Shown here: in pieces, positions 23,305-40,207 of the stretch | How positions within the stretch are numbered: position 1 is the stretch's first letter | Layout of the letters: each line of letters starts with the position of its first letter | Assembly: GCA_022578605.1 (NCBI GenBank) | Contig: MU394119.1 | Coordinates: forward strand, 1 to 64,000 | Direction of reading: 5' to 3' | From: Camillea tinctor | Taxonomy: Eukaryota; Ascomycota; Sordariomycetes; Xylariales; Xylariaceae | DNA: 64,000 nucleotides | Position numbers and translations under genes: made by a program | The notes under the pieces: model-generated | Seen by the model: only the letters and a program-made list of their open reading frames with translations | Told to the model about the DNA's origin: nothing | Databases searched by the model: none

Positions 23305-25467
23305 TTAAGCAAAAGCCCTCTGGACATCCTCCTGCAACTTCCCCTGACACCTGAACCTATCACTCGCCACATCCTCATCCTCGAACCCGATGCACTTCCA
23401 GCACTTCAGCAAGCCCTTCGGATCATACCTCTTCTTGATCTCCAACAACCTCTCGTAGTTCTCCCCTCCCCAGTACGACTCCCTCCACCCGTCGGCGAAC
23501 GGATTCGCCTCATTGAAGTGCGTCCCAGCATACGGACCGGCCAGCCCCTCCGCCGCCCGTGTCGCCGCCGTAAGATTAGTTAGAAACCCCAGGCGCTGAG
23601 CGTACGAGCTGTTCCAGGCCATAGACCCGATGGTCTGGAGGTGCCACAGCGAGCGATACCACGCGGGGTGCACCGAGGTGCCTCTACCGACGTCCGAGTC
23701 GTTGGCGGGAGTGACGTCCTTGATGCGCCCGTACGTGAAGGGCGTCGACACGGGCGTGTAGAAGTTGACCGGATCGAAACCCAGCGTCTGCGCCGTGCGA
23801 ATGTACTCCAAGATCTGCGCGTGCCCCTCAGGCGTGGCGAACAGATCCGGCGGCAGCAGGCGGCTCGAGCCCATCCCCGCGTTACCCCCTTGCTCCCCGT
23901 CGAGCGGCAGTAGGAACCGTTCCCAGATCTCGAGCCAGCCCGTATACACGGCTACGTTCGCGGTGCCGCCGTGGGCGAGCGCGAAGTCCACCGGGCGCCG
24001 GAAGGCGGCGCGGGCGGCGGTACTGTTGTCGCGCGTGAGCGTGGGCAGGGGGTTGAAGTGCGTGACAAAAGTGCCGCCGACGTGGCCACCCCAACCAGCC
24101 TGGCCCCAGTCGAGAGACTCCTCGACCAGGATCTGGATCCACGCGAGGGCCGTGTCGGCGGTGATGTTCGGCGGGAGGTGGATGTCGGCGAAGGCGAGGG
24201 GCACCTTGGGCTCGACGCGATGGGTGGCGCTGAGTACGACGCCGAAGGTCCCGCCGCCGCCGCCCCGCAGGGCCCAGAACAGGTCTGGGTCCTGGCATGC
24301 GTTTACCATGCGCTCCACGCCATCGGGGGTTACGATGCGGAACTCCACTACGCGGTCCACACCCAGGCCGTACACCGGAGCGAGCACACCATCTGCAACG
24401 ATTGTAATCAGCAGTTATTTTGACACACCAGAACTTTTCAGGAATGACAAGGATACATGTAACTTGTTTTTCGGGCAGGTCTTTGTAAAGGGTGTTTTTT
24501 TTTTTTTGCAAGGGAATACTCACGGCCGCCTCCCATAACCCAACCGGCCGAGACAGTGACTGTCGGTGAATATGGGCCGATGATCATGCTATCGTGTTCA
24601 TCGGCGAAGTAATGTGCAGTATTGCCGTCTACACCGACCCCTACTGTCATAACAGCACCGACATCTTCACGGCAACCCTGAGGTATGAATGACTTGCTGT
24701 AGGATAAGTCTTGTAAATGGTGGGTCCATAAACTCAGAGAGTGTTTTCCGGAATTTCGTGTCATAAAGTCATGTCTAATAGGATGTCAGTAGCTGTCTAC
24801 AAATAGGGGCTCTTCTAGCAGGATGAGCTTTATCGTATAGTATACGTATAATTATCAATTAGGGGAAGGGCGTAGAAAGGTATAGTAGAGGTGTATTGAG
24901 CTTTTCAAGGGTAATATCAAGAGCAGATTCTCGTCTCATCATATTTACCCCTTATTACAACCCCTTCCATGCAATGCAGACGTCGCCAATATTGGGCTGG
25001 CTTTCCTCTTACCCGCTATTCTTAATCGTAAGCCGGATATCATATTCTTCGGCGAACTTGAAGGCGGCCGCTACATCCTCAGCACAAGCGACCTGGATAT
25101 AATATGAAGGGATGCTCCCTTGGTTGCACGTGCTATTCCCGGAAGGTATGCTGGCAGGAGACACCGTGTTGTCGATGAGACATTGATCCTCCGGATCGGA
25201 CAGGCACATTTCGCTCTGGAGGTTCATAAAGGAACCGGCAGTCGATACGCGTAAGTCATTCGTTTTCCATTCTTCCCGTATTGTTGTACAGAAGGACTCA
25301 TCAACACCATTTGGTTTGTCGCCATATTTGGTGAAGCAAGGAAGAGCTAACGGAGTAGCAACTCTTAAACGCCCGCCTAGCGTCTCGTTCAAGGACGACC
25401 ATGGCGAAGCATGCACCCCTACTCCTATACTGATGAGCAATGAGAAAAACGGCTCTGAAGACTTCAT
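23305..25467 (-). CDS. Secreted FAD-linked oxidoreductase, berberine-bridge-enzyme (BBE) family
   Basis: Oxidises small organic substrates with a covalently bound FAD; probably extracellular. Three exons, 25467-25013, 24774-24524 and 24392-23305, give 597 residues, normal for secreted fungal BBE-like oxidases. A signal peptide occupies about residues 1-21. The FAD-binding PCMH domain holds TIKNSGHDF, with His153 as the usual histidyl-FAD site; the glycine three residues after GHD in the common GHDYLGRS pattern is replaced here (GHDFMTRNSG). The second attachment cysteine of bicovalent members is absent (VSAGWVMGGGHG), so single covalent attachment is expected. The substrate domain ends in the BBE motif ENYERLLEIKKRYDPKGLL. 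Exon 3 is much more GC-rich than exons 1 and 2. Convergent with the DJ-1-like gene. Substrate cannot be told from the sequence. Confidence 0.92.
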
Positions 25468-30423
<4,956 letters not shown>

Positions 30424-31399
30424 TTCTCTAGACTATGATTAATGGAAGGATTCACTGGGGAAAGCTTCCACGAGCCTCAGGTAGTCTCGACGATTGTATT
30501 TCATAAAGGAAGAAAAAAAAAGCTAAAAAGTGCCTCTCAATTGTAGCTACATCCTTGGGGAACTCGGAAAAGCATCGAGGCAAAGGAGTTGAGGACGAAA
30601 TGAAATAATACGAATACATAAATGAACAAATGAACAAATGAACAAAAAAAACACGAGAGTTTTATATGCTTGTTGTGATTTGTCTAGAGGGGTCTTACCG
30701 AAGATTCCATCTCAGTGTAAGGCTTAGATACATTAAGTGAGGTGGTTGCTGGATATATGTTATACGACTAGTAGAGATAGCGATTGCCAACCTGAGGCCC
30801 ATGACGGATCACCATTGATATGTTATAATCCAAATAAACTAAACAAGAACCAGCACGTCTAGCTTATATCGCTTGCCTAGAGGTTCTCAGAGAGAAATTA
30901 ATCATTATCGCTATTATAACCAACCCTACTATCCTACCTTCCACACCCTTCTGCTAGATCTAACCATTTCCTAGCTCAACCACCCATCTCAGATGCCGAG
31001 TCAGTCCATCTACCTCCTTTCCTTTGTTCAATCCCACAGAGCGCGATTCTTCCTCTCTCATAAGTTCTAAGTCAAAAATAGAGATCATAGAGTAAAAAAA
31101 CAGGAGAGAAGGGAAAGAAAACAGAGGAATACGTTGTTTATAAAAAAATCTTGTCATTTTTTTTCTCTTTTCAGATCCATTAAACGCCATAAAGTAGACA
31201 AAGAAAAAAACAAAACGCCGTAATGTCATCACCACCAACACATACTTTCTGGACTTCTCATTTCCCTCTCGTCTTTCCCTTCCTATCGTCACCGTTACAT
31301 GTTTTATCGTATATCTATGACCATAAAACATATACTAGGCAATTAGTTTGATCACACATTACACAGACCATATCTCATTCCCCCCTTTTCTTCCCCTGT
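30424..31399. other. Intergenic region between convergent GAPDH and Rvb2 genes
   Basis: About 980 AT-rich bases carrying both 3' flanks, with repeated AACAAATG words near 30625-30645. Short frames at 30452-30637 and 30960-31331 are homopolymer-rich and not accepted. Confidence 0.6.
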
Positions 31400-33041
<1,642 letters not shown>

Positions 33042-33147
33042 CTTGACCCGACTAGTAGAGAAAAGAAGAGGGAAGAAAAGGGTACGGGATATTGTGGTTT
33101 ATGTTCAATGGCAAGAAGCGTGATGTTGTTTTGTTTCTCTTCAATTC

Positions 33148-33198
33148 CTTTTTTTTTCTTTTTTCTTTTTTTTTCTTTTTTCTTTTTTTTTCTTTTTT
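33148..33198 (+). repeat. T-rich tract with regularly spaced C residues
   Basis: Runs of 5-9 T separated by single C repeat with a period of about 16-17 bases over some 50 bases. They lie about 110 bases upstream of the Rvb2 start, so on the gene strand this is a purine (A/G) tract in the promoter. Confidence 0.85.
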
Positions 33199-35619
33199 AG
33201 TAATAAATTATTTTGGGAAGCTTACCTATGTAGATAGAACTTGAGAAATCAAAGACCCCTGGGCATTGGACGACAGCTGGAGACAAATCAAAAGCTAGAA
33301 AAAATGGGTTTGTACCTACGACTAAAGTTTTGGCGAGCAATCACGCTAAAGTCGCGAGCGCGCTCCAATAAGCGCGACAAGCGAGATAGCTTAGGTAATA
33401 TGCGTTCATGTTCATTACACTACACTAGGTTAGGTTACTTTTATCCCTAGGCTGCTAGGTTAGTTTTCCCACATGTTTCCAACGTTGTAGTTTCATGTCA
33501 TAGTGGCAGGACGTATGTACATACATCCATACCTACCCAGGAAATACTACCCAGATAATGTAAGTCCAACTGAACGATGTCACATTGTGGCGTAGGCGCC
33601 TAGCGTAGGTACCCTACCTGCCTGGCATGTACCCTACGTACTTACATAGCATGCAGGCATCTTAAATTTTCACTGGAGGGAGGTCATGTGGCTTGCCTCT
33701 AGTTACATTCATGACAGACCTCATGGTGATATTTTAAACCTGGTTTCGCACTATAGCATATTCCTTCTCTCCTAGTCTGAAATATGATAGGAGTTAGTTT
33801 TGTATAGTGGTGAATGTGGTGGTAACTGAATGGCTCTCTGCAACTTTCTTGATGTTGAGGATGCCCCACTTGTCAACGTGTGTCCCAAGGTTTGGTTCAA
33901 TTTTTTTTTCGGCATAGCGCACAGAACTTGCATCGTCCTCTCCTCCCCTCCTTCCCCCCCCCTCCTTCTCCATCTTTCAATTATCTTCCTCCTAGGGGAA
34001 ACGAGAAGGAAGAACCTTCCCAAGATCTTAGGGTGGATTAGGTATACCTAGCCAAAACCTTAAGGCATGTAACCCATGTCCAAACTTAAAGTTAAACTGC
34101 CAAAGTGCAGGGGGGAAAGTGAGGAAGCGTTTGATTGTAGGTTGGGCAGGTAAATATAAACATAATACGTACTACTACCTACACCACATAGCCTACATAG
34201 ATACCCAAAGGATGTATGGGTTATGCTTATGTTTGCTCAAGCATACCTTAACTCTACATGGGGTCGCGGGTGGGTATGTAAGCAGGTATGTAGTGTTCCC
34301 AATAGTTACACATGTAGGTACCTAGATTAGTTATTATCTATTGCACGATACACATTTGTTGTCTATATCATTTATAATCGCCCGGGGAGTAACATGCCAC
34401 CACATGTAGAGTTATACAAACCAGACATACCGATACTGACATCGATATTAGTATAGGTTGGTCAGTTAGTTTAGGTTTTAGGTGGATTAGATACATTGAT
34501 CAATATTTTTATATACTTATTGTAACACCATGCCCCCCTTGCCTGTGCAACTTGTAAATATCTATCTACCCCCAGCGCTTTCCACATTGTAGTTTATTAT
34601 GTAGTTGTTCGGAAACTAGCAACATCAAATACATCATCAGACGGAAGTCGCTGCGCGACAAGACCATAACAAAACGGCAACCGGCAACAGGCAACATCGA
34701 TAATACATCATTGAGTAAGGTTAGGTAGTAGTTAGTACCTAGTAAGGGCAGCGCAACAGAACGCAACGCAACGCAGCCAACACAACCAAACGCGTCAGGC
34801 TGGCACTTCCAATTGCTAGGTATCTTGTCTATTTTCTTCCCCGGTCTTCGTTTTTTCCCCTTTCCTCTCCTCTCCTCTCCTCTTTTTTTTTTTTTTTTTT
34901 TTCCCTTTTCCTACCTAATCCTTATTTATTTTTTTCTCCTTCTCCTTCTTCTTCTGCTTCTTACATTAACATTCATTGTTTTCCAATGATCTCACTCGCA
35001 TCTAAAAGTTCTTCACATCCCTGTTGCGCATTACCTTAGTTTCACTTCTTCGACGATCCATTGGGGTTTGGAGTTGCGACTGGTCACAACACCCAATTTT
35101 AATGGACTTTCTCTCGTGCTCGTTCACATAATCAAGTTGAAAGTAGCATATAAATGTGTGAATCGCAACTTTGTTTTATCTTGTCTACCTGCCTATTTAT
35201 ACTCTCTTCCTCTTTTCTTCTTCTTTCTCTCTTTCTCTCTAATTTGATGTTCTATTCCCATCCCAGATAACTACCTAGGTAGTCTTCTGACTCTCATTGA
35301 CATTACTACATACCTCGATCAGACCCCATTACTTATTTTCTCTTCTCTTCTCTCCAGGAGGTATGTATATGTGACGGAACCCAACGTAACCTGGTTCTTG
35401 TTACCCATTATCTTCCTCTTCTTATTTTATTTTTTTATCTTTTAAATCTCTCTTCCAATCGTCTTGATACCCGAGAATCCACTTACAAGAGGAGTCGGTG
35501 GGGACGATCGTTGTGTAAACACTTCACACCTTCTCCGATTCTTCTTAAACCCCATCCCATCCTATTCTGGTTCTACTAGTGGTGGTGTTGTCGGTGTTGG
35601 TGTTTTATTGGTACTGGGG

Positions 35620-35673
35620 CTGGTATTAGTACATACTGGTATTAGTACTGGTATTGGTACTGGTATTGGTACA
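35620..35673 (+). repeat. GGTATTRGTACT 12-mer minisatellite
   Basis: Three exact-phase 12-base units (GGTATTAGTACT, GGTATTGGTACT, GGTATTGGTACA) run from 35638 to 35673, preceded by a diverged copy. Located about 500 bases upstream of the coiled-coil gene start, probably in its promoter or leader. Confidence 0.85.
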
Positions 35674-36175
35674 GTTTACCACCGAGCTCCCTCTTCAAAA
35701 GTTTGATCGATTGATGTCCCCCTGTCGACTCGTATGCCCCAGGTTCAAACCGCCGATACCCTGTTTGAAAATAGTTCGACTAATTTCTCGCCCACCAGGG
35801 CTTTGCGCCACACAACTAATACCCATTGAAGAACCATTTCTCTCCTTTAAAACCCATCAAAGCCAGCCTTACAACTCGCTGTCATCTCGTTAGGATTTAA
35901 AAGTTTAGTAAGCCGTCACTGCCACCGTTAGGCGACGCGCACCCATCAACCATCCTTATCCTCAAATTGTTAAACAGCATCCGTCGATCTATGTGCCGAT
36001 TTCCTGTTTTCCCCCCTTGGACAAGCCAACGTAACGTCCGTCCATTGTCTAGGCCATGCAGCTAGACACCAAAGGTCTTGTGGATAGTCATCTTATAGAT
36101 TCTATGGTTTAAGAGGGGGGAACTTATCTCCAGCAGTTTTTGCCCTCCCAGTACTTGGGAAGAGCGAGTAGAATC

Positions 36176-38603
36176 ATGAAGCCACCACATACTAACTGGA
36201 GAGGAACGGGTTACAACGACGAACGACGCGACTCGTACAATTCTCGCGCTAATACGTGGAGATCTGACGAACGGGATAGGGGTCGTGATCGAGAGTATGT
36301 TAGAGACTCCGAGAGGGATCGGGATCGACATCCTATTCGGCGAGAGTCTAGGGATGGAAGAGACGGGAGAGATGCGGGGGATGAGAGAGGCCGTAGAGAG
36401 CCTCGTGAGCCACAAGGCGCTCCGGACTCGCGCAGTCCAAAACGACATAACGAACCACCCCGCGCCCCTCGTATTCAGACAGCTATTCCGACCGGTCCAC
36501 GGAAATCGCCCTCTGTGAACTCTCCCGCGAGTTCTCGTGGCGGGAAACAGAGTGCCCGGCCGACTCCCACTGAACTTTGTGAGCTTCCAAACTCGCCCTA
36601 ACAATATAATAGCGTATTGATATGAAGCTTCTTATTACTAACGCGCACTTATAGTCCCTGACAAGACTTTTCCGTCCCCTATCACACCCGCTCCGACCAC
36701 ACCGTTTACTCCTAAAGCCAAAGATCCCAAACTACAGGGGTACTTCGAACGCATGCATAAATGTAGCAAGACATGGCAGGAACTGCAATCGCTCCAGCAG
36801 CGAAAGGACCAGCTTCTACACGATGCGCCTCAAAGGCAAAACGAGGCAGCCTTCCTACGTACTAACTCGGCTGATTTCCCAGCGTATTTGGAGTTTGAGG
36901 CCAAATTTAGGGAAAGGGAATCGGCAGAGTGTGCCGACCTCGACAAACGAATCAGGTCCGCCGAGCAAAGATTATGGCAAAAGTTTGAAGAAGCTGCAAC
37001 TAGTTATCCCACGTCGCACGCCCTCAAACCTCCGGAACCAGTTGTCGTGAAAGATCCCGCCATTTCATCCCTCGAGGCTCGATTCGACGAGTTTACTACG
37101 CGAGCCGAACAGCAGCAAAAGCAGCTGGCTGAGGCTACAAATGAGATTCGCTCCCTTTTAGCCGCAAAAGAAAAATCCGATCAAGATTTGGTTGTTCTCC
37201 AGACCGATGTCCAAGTCCTCAAATCGGACTACAGCAAACTGGAAGCCGAGAATGCACGTCTGAGAGATCAGATCAGCGGCTTGAATGCTGATGTTGACAT
37301 GAGAATTGTTGCTGCCGAGTCAAGAATCACCGAGTCGGTACCAAATACGGCCATGGTCGAGGAAGTTGGTCGTATTAAGTCGTCATTCGAGATCTTAACT
37401 GATAGGGAAAACGAGCAATCGAAATGGAAGAACAAGATCGAAGAGAGACTAAAGGCATCAGAGGGAGCACAGCACGTGGTGAACAGCAAGGTTGAAAAAC
37501 TCGGAAACCAAATGGAGAATCTTGATTTTGACACTATAGACGAAATCAATGACTTCTGGGTGAATCATGATCTCCGACGGAAAGTACTTGCTGATGAAAA
37601 AAACGTAAATAGTTTACGCACCAGAGTCGAGTCGTTAGATAAGACTATCCAGGAGGTGCAGCAAGAGATACTATCTCTCAAGTCACAACACACACGTCCT
37701 CAACCGGTGGCGTCTGAGTCTAGCTCAGCAACAGCCTTACCATCTCGGCAGGCATTCGAAACATTATTCCGAGAGAAACTAGGACCTGTGGAGAAATCGT
37801 TAAGATCAATGATGATGAAGCATGCCAAAGCTCAGGATGAGCTCATTGGCGGGATGATAGATGACTCGAACAACAAAATCCAAAATCTTGAGGAAAAGGT
37901 CACGCGACAGATGGATGGCAAAGAAGCGCGTATCAACTCTCTCGAGGCTCGCGTCCAGTCAACTGCCATAGAGCCAGAGGCCCTGAATGATTTCGCAGTT
38001 CGTATCGCTGAACTCCAGGAAAAGAGATTAAGCCCCCGAGTCGATAAGATCGCCATGGGGCTATCTAAGGTTGAGAAAGAGGTATCTGAACTCAGCACCA
38101 ACATCGGGCAACTCGAAAACCACTATCAAGAACTAAACGGCGTAAGTTCTCCTGCGGCTGCCTATGACGCTTTCATAAAAAGTGAAATAAAGGGAGAACT
38201 AGATGATACAAAGAGAAAGGTTGAGGCGCTGGGATTGTCGGTTAGGTCCTTGGATAGCCAATGGTCTAATGTCAACTCGAAACAGATGGCCGAGCGGATT
38301 CTCCAACAATTGAATCCATTGGCGCAGTCGATTGAGGCAAGAATTACGAAGGCTGAAAACAGATTTCAGCAAGAACAAGCAATTCTTCGACGGGATCAAA
38401 CAGATCTAGTCGAAAATTTCAGGTCTATGCACGGGATGCTGGCAGCGGTGTCAGCAACGTCAATTGGGGACAAACGACCAGCGCCTTCATCCCCACAATC
38501 AGAAGCAAAGAAGAGGAAGTTAGAGACGAATGGTCGTGATTCATTACCACCATTACGGAATGGAAGTGTTAGCAGCAGCGAGTTTCAGCGCTCTGCTTCC
38601 TAA
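36176..38603 (+). CDS. Arg/Asp-rich, long coiled-coil nuclear protein of unknown function
   Basis: Two exons, 36176-36578 and 36655-38603 (GTGAGC donor, TTATAG acceptor), give 783 residues. Residues about 20-85 are packed with Arg-Asp and Arg-Glu dipeptides (ERDRGRDREYVRDSERDRDR..), like RD/RS-rich RNA-processing proteins. A proline/serine-rich linker follows, then about 560 residues of almost continuous heptad-like helix (about 170-730), suggesting a rod-like dimer. The C-terminus has a bipartite-type nuclear localisation signal (DKRPAPSSPQSEAKKRKLE, about 735-755) and a serine-rich end. No catalytic motif is seen. The start at 36176 follows an in-frame region with no earlier ATG. I do not recognise a named orthologue; a role in nuclear structure or RNA processing is only a guess from composition. 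Confidence 0.85.
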
Positions 38604-39394
38604 TGCAGCATTTAAGCCTGAGACATTTGTCCATGATCAAGAGGTTTTATCAATGTATAGACTGGAGATCATGAAGGCCTAAGTGTGTCTCTTGCAACAA
38701 TCACACTGGCGATTGTCGTCCCGTGTGCTTGAAGTTGCTAATTCAGTGTACATGGTGGATGGAGCACCTGGAACAGGTGTGCTTTGTTGTTTGTATGCAA
38801 ATAAAATGCTGATGTTATATGACAGCTTCGTTATTCTCATCTCTAGTCAACGGCACATGGTTAATAGAACATCAGAGGGGTTGAAATATATTAGTAGTGG
38901 ATGAGAGAGGAAATCACCAGGGGCCTATGTATAGTCAGATCAGAGGAGACTCGATCAAGCTACACCAGCCACCCCTCACATATGCGTTGTGATGACAGGG
39001 GGAGATAAAAAGAAATAAAAGTATTGAGCAACCATTTGGTATCATTCATGTATGCATTGATTGGTCGTAGTCGGGTGCCTGCCTCCTCTGCCCATTTGTA
39101 GCCTGTTCCTTTTTAGTCTTTCATGACATGACCAAACGCCATCGTATATGAATGCTAGTCAGACCTAAACCCCCCTCTGAGATATCATGTATAGTACAAC
39201 CGACCTGGTTAATTCTCTTTTTGTCTAGTTTCCTTCTAGAGCAAATTTAACTCCCTGATACCTAGTCCCGAATAACCTGTTATGTCTCGTTATAAGCCCA
39301 AGCCCCGCGTTCTTTTCTCCTCCTTCCTCGCCATGCCTCCTCCTCTTTTTCTTCCTCTCTATATCTCATAAAAAAGCCCTTCCTCGCTTGTCTT
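38604..39394. other. Intergenic region between convergent genes
   Basis: About 790 bases holding the 3' flanks of the coiled-coil gene and the peptidyl-tRNA hydrolase gene. A 73-codon frame at 38683-38904 has no recognisable pattern. Nothing else seen. Confidence 0.6.
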
Positions 39395-40207
39395 CTACAA
39401 CAGCTTCAAGCCGCCGGTGACCTGGTCGACGAGACTCTTGGGCGCGGGGCCCACGCCGAGCACGGTCAGGCTGCCCGGGTCGATCTGCGTGCGCCCGGCG
39501 TCCTGGATCACCTCGGCGGTGACGCCTAGACCCCGCGCCCGCGACATGAGGGCCAGCAGCTCGGCCTCCGACTTCACCTGCACGGCGATCTTGGCCTGCC
39601 CTAGCCGCTCCCAGCGCCGCAGTATGGAGGACGAAGTGGCGTCGTTGGACCGCTTGCTGAGGGACTTGTAGCAGGCGAGGGTGGCGTGGGAGCACTGCGC
39701 TGCGATTTTTCCTGGAGGAGAGAGGTTAGTTAGGTTGGGTCGGGTTGAGTTTAAAGGGGGAAAGGGGGAAATACCTTTGGTCATCCCGAGGTCGGTCCGC
39801 ACCACGAGCACGAGCTTGCACTCCTCCCCGGAATTCGTGTCGGCGAGGGCCTCCTGCGGGGGACTCGCGGCCTCGGCCTCCTTCTTCTTGCTCTTACTAC
39901 TATTACTCTTGTTGCCGCCGTCCTGGTTCTTGCGCACGCGCAGACCTTGCCGTCGGTCGGCGTCCTCGCCGTTGGCCCAGTTGGGCGCGTGGTCGAGCAC
40001 CGTGTCGTCCTCGTCGACGTCCGACTCGTCGCTCTCGACCGGGTCCCGCAGCATGCGCTCACGCTCCGTGGTCCACGACTGCGGGATGAAGTACCCCCGG
40101 ATCGAGTACACGCCCAAGGCGAAGCCGGACAGGAAGGCGGCGATGCTGGTGGTGAGGACGAGGGTCGCTTCCGGAGAGGTGTAGAAGGATTTCGTGGGGT
40201 CGGCCAT
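39395..40207 (-). CDS. pth2: Peptidyl-tRNA hydrolase 2 (Pth2/Bit1 type), membrane-anchored
   Basis: Releases tRNA from prematurely dropped peptidyl-tRNA; in yeast Pth2 sits on the mitochondrial outer membrane and also interacts with ubiquitin-pathway factors. Two exons, 40207-39775 and 39711-39395, give 249 residues. Reading through the intron would insert about 20 Pro/Asn-rich residues in the middle of the conserved GMTKGKIAAQCSHA motif, which proves the splice. An N-terminal hydrophobic helix (about 14-37, ATLVLTTSIAAFLSGFALGV) is the membrane anchor. An acidic then Lys/Ser-rich linker follows, and the PTH2 domain occupies about 130-249 (KLVLVVRTDLGM, KIAAQCSHA, AEVIQDAGRTQIDPGSLTVLGVGPAP). 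The length exceeds yeast Pth2 because of the linker. Confidence 0.95.
   Translation of the reverse strand: MADPTKSFYTSPEATLVLTTSIAAFLSGFALGVYSIRGYFIPQSWTTERERMLRDPVESDESDVDEDDTVLDHAPNWANGEDADRRQGLRVRKNQDGGNKSNSSKSKKKEAEAASPPQEALADTNSGEECKLVLVVRTDLGMTKGISPFPPLNSTRPNLTNLSPPGKIAAQCSHATLACYKSLSKRSNDATSSSILRRWERLGQAKIAVQVKSEAELLALMSRARGLGVTAEVIQDAGRTQIDPGSLTVLGVGPAPKSLVDQVTGGLKLL

Larger units (their letters stand above)
33042..36175. other. Divergent promoter region between Rvb2 and a coiled-coil protein gene
   Basis: About 3.1 kb. It contains a T-rich periodic tract (33148-33198), an AT-rich middle with TAC/CTA words, poly-T near 34883-34903, and CT-rich sequence from 34840 to 35460. A 12-base tandem repeat (35620-35673) precedes the coiled-coil gene. 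A long spliced 5' leader for that gene is likely, but its exons cannot be fixed. No coding gene recognised. Confidence 0.55.
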
